Assembly: GCA_944322755.1 (NCBI GenBank)
Contig: CALUPY010000020.1
Span: forward strand, 1 to 44,918
Source of the DNA: Candidatus Gastranaerophilales bacterium
GTDB taxonomy: Bacteria; Cyanobacteriota; Vampirovibrionia; Gastranaerophilales; Gastranaerophilaceae
Reading direction: 5' to 3'
Length of the DNA stretch: 44,918 bases
The notes beneath the pieces were generated by a model. It was not told the DNA's origin. It was given only the letters and a program-made list of their open reading frames with translations, and ran no database searches. Shown here piece after piece: positions 8,121 through 17,653 of this stretch; the first letter of the stretch is position 1, and each line of letters starts with the position of its first letter. The translations under genes were made by a program, and so were the position numbers.

Positions 8121-11100
8121 ATGAAAATAAAAATCATAAAATATATCATATTATTTTTTGTATTATTTATGGTATTGGCAGAGGTTTTATACCTTTTTGC
8201 AGTGCCGTTTGTTTTAAATAATGCGATTTCGGATGGTTCATTTTCAAAGTTTTTGAAAGCTGAAACAGGGCTTGAGGTGCGTGCAGATTATTTTAAATTT
8301 AGCACTTGTCCTGATTTTTCCTTAAAATTCATTGCAAAAAATTTGAAATTAACTGATAAAAAGGATTATGAAGTTGCGGCTGCCGATAATATTTCTGCCA
8401 AAATCCGTATTCTTCCTATTTTGTTTAAACGTCTTTCTCTGCCGGAGTTTGGTATGAATAGCGCCAAAGGCACTGTAGTCAGGGACAAAAAGGGAGATTT
8501 CTATCTCGGAACATATAAAATTCCGCAAAAAGCAGGGGATATGAAAATTTCTAAATTCCGGGGTAAAATATCAGAATCTAAACTGAACTTTGTTGATGAA
8601 AATGCAGGAAAAAATATTACACTCTCTTTTAATGGTGTAAATGTCAGAGACTTTAGCGAAAAAAAACATATCTCTCTGTCTGCAAATATCACTGTTGATG
8701 CAGATAGTGAAAAATCTTTTTTGGATATAGATATTAATACAAAAATCCCTGTACTGAAATTTATTGACAGAAAAGATTTTTTTATAAAGGGAAAGATAAA
8801 AAACTTCGATATTTCACCGTATAGCATTTATGCGTCAGAACTTTCAGGTAATAAAATCAAATCTCTAAATGGTATAATCAATGCTGACTTTGATTTTTCA
8901 AAAAAATCCGTGTTCAGCGCCAGCATAAACGAGCCTGCTGTTATTTTTAAAAATAATGGTGAATCTGTTTTTGCGAACGGAATAACAGATATAAACTTTA
9001 ATGGATTTATCGGTCATCAAAAACTTGATATTTCGATGTTAAAAATAAACAACAGTGACTGGCAGTTTGATATTTCTGGGAGAGTTAAAAATATAACCGG
9101 TAAAAATCCAAATATGGATTTAAATATAAAAATTCCGTCTTCAAATCTGCACAGTCTTATTAATCTCCTGCCTGCCACTCCCGGCACAAACCATGCTGTT
9201 GAAAAGCTTAAAAAATACGGGGTGTGGGGTGAAATGATTTCCGAACTGGCATTAAAGGGTACCCTTAAAAAACCTCTCATATACGGAAAATCACAACTTT
9301 CAAATCTTCACATACTTAAAGAAGAGCCGATTGTTGCACCTTGTGCAATGGATTTGGAATTCACTGGAAAACATGTAAATCTTTATACGAAAGTGTTTGC
9401 TGACAAACAGAAGCTCCAGTATGTCACAGTAGAGGGTTTTTCAGAACTTAAACCCTTCGGTGCCGGTGAAATAAAGATAAAATCTACCGGTGATGTTGAT
9501 TTAAAAACAGCGCACTATATGCTTGTGCCGATTCATGATATAGTCGGTTTTGACCTGGGACCTTTGCCATATATGTCTATAAGCGGCCGCGGGAATATCG
9601 ATATGACCACGAAGGGAACTGTTTTTGACGGTGAAGCTTCAGGTGAGTTTAGATTTAATAATACAAATGCCGTGCTTAAAGGTCTGAATACCCGAATCGA
9701 AAAAGCGCAAGGATACCTTCTTTTTAAGGGTAAAGATATGCTGTTTGATATGGAAAAAGCGCAGATTCGCGGGTGCCCTGTTTCCGTGAAAGGAACGGCA
9801 AAACTTGACGGACATATTGACTTTAAAATACATTCTCCGTCTATAGTTACAGAGGAGCTCGTGTCTATAGTGAATGGCAGCGAGCTTCTGAAAAGCAAAA
9901 AAGTTTTCACTGAAAAAATTGAAAAAAACAACGGTTATTCAAAAGTGGATATTGAGCTTAAAGGGGTAGTAAAAAACTTTTCTGACCTTAAAGACGTAAG
10001 CGATTTGGATTTTTCAGGCAATGTGTTTTTGAAAAATAATACAGCATACATAAAAGGCTTGCCGGATGTGCATAATGTAAACGGAAAAATATTTTTCGAC
10101 AATAAAGATGCATCAGTTGATATCTCATCAAAAGTCTTTGATTCAATGATTTACCTGAAAGCTGAACTCAAAGACAATGAAAAGGCTGATGTAAAGTTGA
10201 AGGCTGACAGACTTAAAATTGATGAACTTATTGATTATCTTTTAAATACAGACGGAAGAACAAACAGGTTTCCAAAAACAAATTCCATACTCTCTTTTGA
10301 GGCTAAGTATAAGGGAAATCCTTATAAAATAAATTTTCGCAATATAACTGCAAACGGACATATAAAACCCGCAAACACCCGTTCAAAAGACGATTTGTTT
10401 ATAAAATCAGGCGATTTTTCACTTAAAAACAACACCTTTAGATTGAAAAATTTTGATACGGCAATTTTTAATACAACAGCACATGCGGATATGGTTATTA
10501 ATAACGTACTGGGTGCATCCCCCTCATTTAACGGTAATTTGACAGTTGTAAACTTCAATATCTCGAATTTTAACAAACTCAGAAATATGAAAATGCTTCC
10601 GCAAAGTCTTAAAAAGGCGCTGCTCGCTTATGAAAACTATGAAGGTACCGCAGATATAAGGCTTTCTTGCGTGAATAACAAAGTCAGCGGTGAAATACGG
10701 CTTCTTGGTTTAAAATTTTTGCAAAGTGCATACAAGATTCCGATTTCAATAGACAGCGGAAATATTTATATAAACAACAATAAAATTACCCTGAAATCAA
10801 TAAATGCAAACTTTGATAACGTACCGATTTTTATTAACGCATATGTAAACGGATTGTCCAGAAACTCTGAAATGACAGGCTATTTCACAACAAAAGTCAC
10901 GGAAAGCTTTGTGAACAAATACATAAATGAGCGTCTTTCGTATCCTATAAAACCAAAGGGCGATATTACGCTTACTGCAGAAATATCCGGTATACCTGAA
11001 AAATATAATGTGGAAACGAAACTGCGTCTCGAAAAAGAGGCTGATATTTATTATATGGGTGCAAACCTTGACGACACAAATGAAGACAGAGAAATTAATG

Positions 11101-12581
11101 CTGATATTTCTGTTTCAGGTGATAATATAAAAATAAATAGTCTGAATTACATACGTTATATGACTTCCCAGAACGATTATGTGTATCCTCGCAGGATTAT
11201 AAAGGTTTTCGGAGATATAAAGAGGGATAAAAACAAGTTCTTCTTTAATAATCTTCATATACTTACGGAAAATAACGCAAATGTTAAACTGTTCAATGTT
11301 CTGTTTAAAAAATCAGTACTCAAAAAAGGAATGTTTAACTGCAATCTGATTCTTAACGGTGATGCTGCTGCTCCTAAAGTTCTGGGACAGGCAGGAATGA
11401 TAGAACTGGATATGCCGCTTTATACTACTCTTATTAAAGATGTCTCAATGCAGTTTACACCGTCTGTTGTGAATGTAAAAATGAACGGAATGAGTTATGA
11501 TTCTGATTTTGTGCTGAAAACAGTTATAAATAATCGTCCGGCTTTGCCTGTTGTTGTTGACACTTTGAAAATTTCATCAAAGAGCCTTGAGCTTGACAAC
11601 ATCTTAGATTCCCTGAACCAGGTAACTCTAAATACAGGTATAAAACTTGACGATGATGCAGACATAATGGCAAAAAACGAAAAGAAACAGAATGAAATGC
11701 TCTCAAATATAATTATTAAAAAAGGTGAAATTTCTGCTGAGCGTATGAAAGTACGCGGTTTGCCCGCAAAAAATTACAAAGCGGTTTTTAAACTTGACAG
11801 AGACCTGGTTTTGAAAGTTGAAAATCTAACATTTGAAATAGCAGAGGGTTTTGTACAGGGACTTGCAAAATATGATTTCAAGACAGGTAAGATTTCTGCC
11901 GAAGTTATGGCAAAACACGTAGACGCAAATAAAATAGCAACAGCTATATTCGAAGCAAAAGACCAGATTTTCGGCTACCTAAACGGCAGTATGATGTTTT
12001 CAACCAGAGGAACGACTGAAGAGGAGCGTCTAAATAATATTTCAGGGACGGTTTATTTTGAACTAAATGACGGAAAAATGCCCAAACTCGGCTCTGTTGA
12101 ATATCTCTTGAAAGCAAGCAGTCTGTTTAAAAGCGGAATAACCGGTGTGAGCATTAACAATTTTATTGACCTTATTGCGCCGGTAAAAACCGGATATTTT
12201 AATTCAATAAGGGGTCTGCTTTTGATTAGTCACGGCAAAGCTAAAAATGTCGAAATTTTTTCAAGCGGTGATAATCTTAGTATGTATATTAAAGGTACAT
12301 ATGACATTCCGGAAAGCTTTGCAGATTTGAACGTATACGGAAGACTTACAAAAAAAGCAGACAATATCTTAGGTCCTGTTGGCAACATGTCCTTTAACTC
12401 GCTATTGAATCTGATTCCCGGATTTAAACTCGACCGGAGGGACAAAACAGCTATTATAAAAGAGTTGAATAAAATTCCCGGCGTAGAATTTAATGATATG
12501 CAGTATAGGATTTTTAACGCAAAAATCCATGGAAATATCAACTCTGACAAATACGTAAAATATTTTAAATGGATTGAATAA
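8121..12581 (+). CDS. Giant AsmA/TamB/YhdP-like envelope protein
   Basis: A 1486-residue protein with one N-terminal transmembrane helix (about residues 5-30) and a very long beta-rich remainder of repeated short strands. Family members are inner-membrane-anchored bridges across the periplasm, implicated in phospholipid transport to the outer membrane or in assembly of outer-membrane proteins. The C-terminal 250 residues contain the AsmA-type pattern of a GGVT-like loop region followed by GLLLISHGKAKNVEIF and a NVYGRL...LGPVGNMS stretch. I cannot place it more exactly than the AsmA superfamily; YhdP/DUF3971 and TamB are both possible. It heads an operon with the prenyl synthase (11 nt gap) and lepB. 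No strong ribosome-binding site is seen. Confidence 0.8.
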   Translation: MKIKIIKYIILFFVLFMVLAEVLYLFAVPFVLNNAISDGSFSKFLKAETGLEVRADYFKFSTCPDFSLKFIAKNLKLTDKKDYEVAAADNISAKIRILPILFKRLSLPEFGMNSAKGTVVRDKKGDFYLGTYKIPQKAGDMKISKFRGKISESKLNFVDENAGKNITLSFNGVNVRDFSEKKHISLSANITVDADSEKSFLDIDINTKIPVLKFIDRKDFFIKGKIKNFDISPYSIYASELSGNKIKSLNGIINADFDFSKKSVFSASINEPAVIFKNNGESVFANGITDINFNGFIGHQKLDISMLKINNSDWQFDISGRVKNITGKNPNMDLNIKIPSSNLHSLINLLPATPGTNHAVEKLKKYGVWGEMISELALKGTLKKPLIYGKSQLSNLHILKEEPIVAPCAMDLEFTGKHVNLYTKVFADKQKLQYVTVEGFSELKPFGAGEIKIKSTGDVDLKTAHYMLVPIHDIVGFDLGPLPYMSISGRGNIDMTTKGTVFDGEASGEFRFNNTNAVLKGLNTRIEKAQGYLLFKGKDMLFDMEKAQIRGCPVSVKGTAKLDGHIDFKIHSPSIVTEELVSIVNGSELLKSKKVFTEKIEKNNGYSKVDIELKGVVKNFSDLKDVSDLDFSGNVFLKNNTAYIKGLPDVHNVNGKIFFDNKDASVDISSKVFDSMIYLKAELKDNEKADVKLKADRLKIDELIDYLLNTDGRTNRFPKTNSILSFEAKYKGNPYKINFRNITANGHIKPANTRSKDDLFIKSGDFSLKNNTFRLKNFDTAIFNTTAHADMVINNVLGASPSFNGNLTVVNFNISNFNKLRNMKMLPQSLKKALLAYENYEGTADIRLSCVNNKVSGEIRLLGLKFLQSAYKIPISIDSGNIYINNNKITLKSINANFDNVPIFINAYVNGLSRNSEMTGYFTTKVTESFVNKYINERLSYPIKPKGDITLTAEISGIPEKYNVETKLRLEKEADIYYMGANLDDTNEDREINADISVSGDNIKINSLNYIRYMTSQNDYVYPRRIIKVFGDIKRDKNKFFFNNLHILTENNANVKLFNVLFKKSVLKKGMFNCNLILNGDAAAPKVLGQAGMIELDMPLYTTLIKDVSMQFTPSVVNVKMNGMSYDSDFVLKTVINNRPALPVVVDTLKISSKSLELDNILDSLNQVTLNTGIKLDDDADIMAKNEKKQNEMLSNIIIKKGEISAERMKVRGLPAKNYKAVFKLDRDLVLKVENLTFEIAEGFVQGLAKYDFKTGKISAEVMAKHVDANKIATAIFEAKDQIFGYLNGSMMFSTRGTTEEERLNNISGTVYFELNDGKMPKLGSVEYLLKASSLFKSGITGVSINNFIDLIAPVKTGYFNSIRGLLLISHGKAKNVEIFSSGDNLSMYIKGTYDIPESFADLNVYGRLTKKADNILGPVGNMSFNSLLNLIPGFKLDRRDKTAIIKELNKIPGVEFNDMQYRIFNAKIHGNINSDKYVKYFKWIE

Positions 12582-12592
12582 TGGTATAAATA

Positions 12593-13492
12593 ATGAATTT
12601 TGATACTGAATATGAAAAAATCACAGACTGTGTTAAACAGGATATATTAAATTTTAAGGATTTCTGTTCTTTAAAATTTTCTGAGGATATTGATATAGAA
12701 CGGATTCTCACAGAGCATCTTTCACACTGCGGGAAGATGATACGCCCGCTTCTTGTGTTTCTTTTTACAAGAGCTGCAGGAATTGCTCCCGATGAACGGC
12801 ATTTCTCTCTTGCATTCTGTGTTGAAATGCTTCACAATGCCAGTCTTATCCACGATGATATTATCGACAATGCAGAATACAGGCGCGGTGTTCAAACGTT
12901 GCACAATCGTTTTGACAGCAGGTTTGCTGTAATTGCCGGGGATTACCTTCTTGCAAAAGCAATAGAATCTCTTTCTTTTCTTAAAAGTCCTGAAATCATA
13001 GATATTCATGCCGGATATATAAAAATGCTGATTTCCGGCGAGACAAAACAATATTTTTCACGTTACAATATTTTGTCAATGGATGATTACATAGAAAAAT
13101 CTGCAAATAAAACAGCTTCGCTTTTCCTTGCTTCACTTAAGTCGCTGTCTGTTTTAAACAGGTCAGCTGATTTGGACGGTTTTGCCAGAAATTTCGGGAT
13201 TGCTTTTCAGATTCATAATGACCTGAAAAATTTTAGAGAAAAGGCAGGAGAAGATTTGAAAAACGGTATATATACTGCACCGGTTATTTTTTATCTTAAA
13301 GATAATAATATGACAAAAATTAATAATATTGATGAATTCCTTAAATCCGCTGATAGAGAACTTTTGGAGGAAAAAACACGAAAGCTTATTGAAAATTTCG
13401 GAACGCTGGCTATTGAAAATATAAAAAGTCTTGAGGATAATCAATATAAGAGAGCAGTCATTGATTTGTGCAGATTGTATTTCAGAGGATAG
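12593..13492 (+). CDS. Trans-polyprenyl diphosphate synthase family protein with a degenerate second motif
   Basis: A 299-residue all-helical enzyme of the IspA/IspB family. The first aspartate-rich motif is intact, LIHDDIID (D88, D89, D92) followed by RRG. AGDYLLAKA and GETKQY match family blocks. The second motif, normally DDxxD, reads NDLKN (209-213), keeping only its middle Asp, and the GKxxRP block reads CGKMIRPLL. Family members condense isopentenyl diphosphate onto allylic primers to make quinone or carrier-lipid chains. Loss of two of three acidic residues may lower activity or alter metal use, or this may be one subunit of a heteromeric synthase. It lies 11 nt after the AsmA-like gene and 3 nt before lepB, so it is in the same operon. 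Confidence 0.85.
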   Translation: MNFDTEYEKITDCVKQDILNFKDFCSLKFSEDIDIERILTEHLSHCGKMIRPLLVFLFTRAAGIAPDERHFSLAFCVEMLHNASLIHDDIIDNAEYRRGVQTLHNRFDSRFAVIAGDYLLAKAIESLSFLKSPEIIDIHAGYIKMLISGETKQYFSRYNILSMDDYIEKSANKTASLFLASLKSLSVLNRSADLDGFARNFGIAFQIHNDLKNFREKAGEDLKNGIYTAPVIFYLKDNNMTKINNIDEFLKSADRELLEEKTRKLIENFGTLAIENIKSLEDNQYKRAVIDLCRLYFRG

Positions 13493-13495
13493 AAC

Positions 13496-14134
13496 GTGAA
13501 AATTGATAAGAAAAAAATTATAGCGGGATTGAAAGAGACAGTAGAGACGGTTGTTTTTGTCGTTGTCATGGTTATAATAATACGATTTTTTATAGGCGAA
13601 ATACGCTGGATTCCTTCAGCTTCAATGCATCCGACACTTATCGAAGGAGACAGAATATTTGTGGAAAGGTTTTCACGTTTTTATAAATCTCCTGAACGCG
13701 GCGACATAATGGTGTTTTATCCGCCTACAGAGGATATAAAAACAGATGTTCTTTCTATTTTTGAAAGACTAACAGGCTTTTTCTGCAAAGATATCGCTTA
13801 TATAAAAAGAGTAATAGGCATTCCGGGTGATAAGCTCGAAATCAAAGAACATGTTAACGGAACATTCGAGGTTTACATAAACGACAAACCGCTCGACGAA
13901 CCGTACATACTGAGCGATGATGACTATATCCCTTGTTCTGAGGGGATGTTCTGCGGTCCGATGACTATACCTGACGGGCAGTACTTTATGATGGGCGACA
14001 ATCGCGGCAACTCACAGGATTCAAGATTCTGGGGCTTTTTACCGGAAGAACGGTTTATCGGGCGCGCTGTATTTCTGTTTTGGCCTTTGACAAGAATGAA
14101 TGTTTTTAAGCGTCCTGATTACGCAGCAGAATAA
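13496..14134 (+). CDS. lepB: Signal peptidase I
   Basis: A 212-residue type I signal peptidase. A single N-terminal membrane helix (about residues 16-33) precedes IPSASMHPTL, with catalytic Ser43. YIKRVIGIPGD carries the general base Lys104. MGDNRGNSQDSR (166-177) is box E. It cleaves signal peptides of exported proteins at the outer face of the inner membrane, and several exported proteins in this window would be substrates. The start is GTG with AGAGGAT about 6 nt upstream, 3 nt after the prenyl synthase stop. Its stop lies 1 nt from the stop of the convergent minus-strand gene. Confidence 0.95.
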   Translation: MKIDKKKIIAGLKETVETVVFVVVMVIIIRFFIGEIRWIPSASMHPTLIEGDRIFVERFSRFYKSPERGDIMVFYPPTEDIKTDVLSIFERLTGFFCKDIAYIKRVIGIPGDKLEIKEHVNGTFEVYINDKPLDEPYILSDDDYIPCSEGMFCGPMTIPDGQYFMMGDNRGNSQDSRFWGFLPEERFIGRAVFLFWPLTRMNVFKRPDYAAE

Positions 14135-14135
14135 T

Positions 14136-14750
14136 TTAATTAATAGGTTTCATCTGAACAAAATCAGGAACAACATTTTTGGCTGCTTTAAGTTTTGCAT
14201 ATTGCAGTTTCAGCTCTTTTTTCTGCTCGCTGTCTGCATTTTTTGCGGCTTCATTCATCTGGTTGTAGAGCTCTTTTTCTACCTTGTTGCCCTTTATATA
14301 CAAATCCATTTCTTTTTCTTTTTTGAATGCATTAATTTTACCATTGTACATAGCTTTAGGCGCATTGAATGCTGTGTAAGCTGCTGCAAGAACACCGACA
14401 AATCCTGCAAAAACAAGTGCAATAGAGCCTATATACATAAGAGGTATCAGTGCCCTTTTAGTTTTGCTCTCATTCTTTTGGGCTATGTTCATAGCTGTGT
14501 CAAACATCGATTCAAAAGCAAAACCCTCTTTTGATAAGTAATACAAGGCATAGAGCCCGAAGCCAATTCCCGCAGAAACGGTAGCTTTAATAGCATCAAG
14601 CTGTTCAAATCCTTTTTTTATCGGGTTTTTATCATTGTCCGTATTGTTCGGCATTTCATTACTTGCAGAAACAGGTGTTTTTTTTAGGACAACTGTATTT
14701 TCTGCAGATTTAAACGCAGTATAAGTTTTTCCTATAGGAGTGATTTTCAT
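14136..14750 (-). CDS. Leader-tagged small membrane protein, paralogue A
   Basis: A 204-residue protein of unknown function. It begins MKITPIGKTYTAFKS, a version of the leader motif seen in other genes here. Two hydrophobic segments follow (about residues 57-75 and 100-125). After the second comes YNGKINAFKKEKEMDLYIKG and a charged, probably helical tail rich in Lys, Glu and Ala. The block after the second helix is clearly shared with the next minus-strand gene (paralogue B), so the two look like a tandem duplication. The gap between them is 19 nt, consistent with an operon. The N-terminal 45 residues are Asn/Lys/Pro-rich and probably disordered. No enzymatic motif is seen. Confidence 0.75.
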   Translation of the reverse strand: MKITPIGKTYTAFKSAENTVVLKKTPVSASNEMPNNTDNDKNPIKKGFEQLDAIKATVSAGIGFGLYALYYLSKEGFAFESMFDTAMNIAQKNESKTKRALIPLMYIGSIALVFAGFVGVLAAAYTAFNAPKAMYNGKINAFKKEKEMDLYIKGNKVEKELYNQMNEAAKNADSEQKKELKLQYAKLKAAKNVVPDFVQMKPIN

Positions 14751-14769
14751 GGAAGCCCGCTTTTCTTAA

Positions 14770-15276
14770 TTAGTTTGCAGAGTTCATTGTATTGAATAAT
14801 AGTGCTGCAGAACGGTTTGCGGTTTGGAGTTTAAGATTATCATCCAGTTTTTTATCCAGTGAAACTTCCGGATTCAGAACTTCTTTGTGAACTTCTTCTG
14901 TCAGATTTGCTTTAAGCGCATTATCTCTGGAGTAAATATCCATTTCTTTTTCACGAGCGAATGCTTTTATTGCTGTATGATAGAGCTTTGAGGGCAGTGT
15001 AAGTGCAAGTGTGATAATAGCTGCACCGACACCTGAAAGAACCGGGATTTTCAAGCCTTTAACTGCAGGTATGCACGAAACCAGCCCGCCTGCAACAGCA
15101 CCGATAACTGCAGAACCTCCGATTGCGCCTAGAACAGCAAGATTCCTTTCTGTTTTTCTTGAAATCGGATTTTCATAATTTACAGCCGGTGATTGCTTAT
15201 TTTCATCAGCTTTAAAACTTTTTTTCAAACCGCTGTTTGACGAATAATTAACTAAACCGATACCTGATACTTTCAT
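14770..15276 (-). CDS. Leader-tagged small membrane protein, paralogue B
   Basis: 168 residues from the ATG at 15276, chosen because TAGGAG lies 8 nt upstream and the protein then begins with the leader MKVSGIGLVNYSS. A longer frame upstream lacks such support. SFKAD occurs at about residues 20-24. Two glycine/alanine-rich hydrophobic segments follow (about 43-70 and 75-95), then KLYHTAIKAFAREKEMDIY, which matches the EKEMD block of paralogue A. The tail is charged. Unknown function; probably two transmembrane helices with both ends on the same side. It is transcribed first of the pair. Confidence 0.78.
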   Translation of the reverse strand: MKVSGIGLVNYSSNSGLKKSFKADENKQSPAVNYENPISRKTERNLAVLGAIGGSAVIGAVAGGLVSCIPAVKGLKIPVLSGVGAAIITLALTLPSKLYHTAIKAFAREKEMDIYSRDNALKANLTEEVHKEVLNPEVSLDKKLDDNLKLQTANRSAALLFNTMNSAN

Positions 15277-15445
15277 GACTGCTCTCCTAACTTCTAGTAA
15301 TATCTTTATATTACAACTTTTTATATAAATTTTAAACCCCGACAAAAATATTTTTGCTAGTTAGTTTATTTTTTATATAAAAATTTTTACAAATTCACAG
15401 GATTGTTTTGTTCGGAAGAGTCTTATCACGAATTTTTCCAGGAGA

Positions 15446-16696
15446 TTATAAAGACCTCGGATCTGTAATATATCCTGTTATTGCGCTTGCTGCAGCTGTC
15501 GCAGGAGAGGCAAGATAGATAAATCCTTTTGTATTACCCATTCTTCCCTGAAAATTTCTGTTTTGTGTGGCAAGACAAACCTCGCCGTCGCCGAGAATGC
15601 CGGCATGTACCCCGACACAGGGACCGCAGCCCGGAGCAAGAACAGAAGCATCTGCTTCGACAAATATCTTCAATAGTCCTTCCTCCATCGCTTTTAAATA
15701 AACATCTTTTGACGCAGGAACGACAATCAGACGTACATCCGGATTGACCTTTCTGCCCTTTAGAATTTTTGCGGCAATTCTCAAATCCTCAATTCGTCCG
15801 TTTGTGCAAGTGCCGATAAATACCTGATTGAGCTTTATGTCTTTTAATTCTTTTGCAAGTTTTGTATTGTCTACTGTATGCGGGCAAGAAACTGTCGGTT
15901 CAATTTTTGAGGCATCTATTTCTATTACTCTTTCATAAACCGCATCAGAATCAGGACGGATTTCTATGAATTTATCTTCTCTTCCTCTTTCTTTCAGGTA
16001 AGCTTTTGTCTTTTCATCAGTGATAAAGAGTCCGGCTTTTGCTCCAGCTTCGACCGCCATGTTCGCAATCGTAAAGCGGTCAGCCATTGTCATATTTTCA
16101 ATAGTGGAGCCTGAAAATTCAAGAGCCTTATATGTTGCGCCGTCTGCGCCGATTAGACCGATTAAATGAAGTATTAAATCTTTTGCGTATACACCTTTTT
16201 GAAATTCGCCGTTAACAACTATTTTAAAAGTCGGAGGTACTTTTAGCCAGGTTTTTCCAAGAGCCATAGCAACAGCAATATCAGTAGAGCCCATGCCTGT
16301 AGCAAAAGCCCCCAAAGCGCCTGATGTGCATGTATGAGAGTCTGCACCGACCAGAATTTCTCCGGGGTTTACAAAAGATTCAATGAGTCTCTGGTGGCAT
16401 ACGCCTGCACCGGTGTCTGACATGACTGCGCCTGTTTCTTTTGCAAAATCTCTTAAAATCATATGAGTATTGGACAGCTCTTTTCTGGGGCTTGGGGCTG
16501 CGTGGTCAATAAAAAGCACTGTTCGTGAAGGGTTTGCCAGTTCCTTTTTGCCGATTTTTTTAAACTCCTGAACTGTCAGAGGGCCTGTTCCATCCTGTAC
16601 CGCTGCTACATCTACCTTGGCAATGCAGAGCTCGCCCGCTTTTACATCATGTCCGGCGTGTTTTGATATTATCTTTTCAGCAATTGTTTGTCCCAT
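15446..16696 (-). CDS. leuC: 3-isopropylmalate dehydratase, large subunit
   Basis: A 416-residue aconitase-superfamily enzyme. With the small subunit LeuD it isomerises 2-isopropylmalate to 3-isopropylmalate in leucine synthesis. Fe-S ligands are visible: Cys297 in IGTCTNGR and Cys357/Cys360 in PGCGPC. GADSHTCTSGALGAFATG (117-134) is the family's substrate/cluster loop. The length fits the LeuC/HACN type of about 415-420 residues rather than the longer proteobacterial form. GAGGG 8 nt upstream supports the start. No leuD, leuA or leuB is adjacent, which is unusual. A homoaconitase or related role cannot be excluded on sequence alone. Confidence 0.92.
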   Translation of the reverse strand: MGQTIAEKIISKHAGHDVKAGELCIAKVDVAAVQDGTGPLTVQEFKKIGKKELANPSRTVLFIDHAAPSPRKELSNTHMILRDFAKETGAVMSDTGAGVCHQRLIESFVNPGEILVGADSHTCTSGALGAFATGMGSTDIAVAMALGKTWLKVPPTFKIVVNGEFQKGVYAKDLILHLIGLIGADGATYKALEFSGSTIENMTMADRFTIANMAVEAGAKAGLFITDEKTKAYLKERGREDKFIEIRPDSDAVYERVIEIDASKIEPTVSCPHTVDNTKLAKELKDIKLNQVFIGTCTNGRIEDLRIAAKILKGRKVNPDVRLIVVPASKDVYLKAMEEGLLKIFVEADASVLAPGCGPCVGVHAGILGDGEVCLATQNRNFQGRMGNTKGFIYLASPATAAASAITGYITDPRSL

Positions 16697-16783
16697 TTTA
16701 GTGCCCTCTTTTACCCTTTTCTTTTAACTTTTTCTGCGATTGTTTTTGATTTGCATTATATTTAATATATCATTTTGCATAAA

Positions 16784-17629
16784 TTATGCAAAAAATTTAA
16801 AGAATATAAACATTAATGCGCCGACAACCCAGCAGTAATATGCAAAAACTTTCATTGAGTGTTTTGCAAGGAATTTCAGAAAATATTTTACGCACAGAAA
16901 ACCTGATACAAAGGATACAAAGAATCCGGTCATTATGGAAATCCAGTTATAATTTGCAATTTCGCTTAAATCCAGCTCAAGTACCGGATAGAACATTGAG
17001 GCGCCGATAATAATCGGAATGCTCAAAAGAAATGAGTATCTTGCACAGGTTACTCTGTCCAGACCGAGAAACACACCTGTACTGATGGTTGAACCGGAGC
17101 GGGATATGCCTGGAAGTGAAGCAAATCCTTGTGCAAGACCAATAAGTATGGCTTTTTTCATATCCATTTTGTCTGTTTTTTCTTTTATTTTTTCAGACAT
17201 AAATTCGCTTATATAGAGAATGCATCCTGTTATAAAAATAAAAATACCAACAATGTAGGGCAGATTTATAAGCTTTTCGGAAACTATTTTCAGCGGATAT
17301 GCGATAAGAATCGTGAAAAATGTACCAATTAAAATAAAAAGGGCAAGTTTTGCTTCTGTATTTGAAAAATCCTTTTTAATGCATGCATTCACAAATTCTT
17401 TAGTAATTTTTATGATATCGTCTTTAAAAAATATAAGAACAGCGAGCAGTGTGCCGACATGCAGAATTATATCAAAAAATACTTCTTCTCCGCTTCCGAG
17501 CATAAATTCATTGTTCGTAAAATATTTATATAAGCTCGAGGTGAGAACGAGGTGTCCTGAGCTAGAAACCGGCAAGAACTCTGTTAACCCCTGTATTAAT
17601 CCCATTAATACCGCTTGTAATAAATGCAT
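16784..17629 (-). CDS. uppP: Undecaprenyl-diphosphatase
   Basis: A 281-residue polytopic membrane enzyme of the BacA/UppP family, which dephosphorylates undecaprenyl diphosphate to recycle the carrier lipid for peptidoglycan and other polymers and gives bacitracin tolerance. The first conserved block, GLIQGLTEFLPVSSSGHL (residues 10-27), and the second, GFASLPGISRSGSTISTG (about 171-188), contain the catalytic Glu, Ser, Arg and His residues. Seven or eight transmembrane segments are apparent. GGATAGG lies just before the ATG. It sits 24 nt downstream of queD and is probably co-transcribed with it and the TPR gene. Confidence 0.95.
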   Translation of the reverse strand: MHLLQAVLMGLIQGLTEFLPVSSSGHLVLTSSLYKYFTNNEFMLGSGEEVFFDIILHVGTLLAVLIFFKDDIIKITKEFVNACIKKDFSNTEAKLALFILIGTFFTILIAYPLKIVSEKLINLPYIVGIFIFITGCILYISEFMSEKIKEKTDKMDMKKAILIGLAQGFASLPGISRSGSTISTGVFLGLDRVTCARYSFLLSIPIIIGASMFYPVLELDLSEIANYNWISIMTGFFVSFVSGFLCVKYFLKFLAKHSMKVFAYYCWVVGALMFIFFKFFA

Positions 17630-17653
17630 TTTCCTATCCTTTGCTATTACCTA

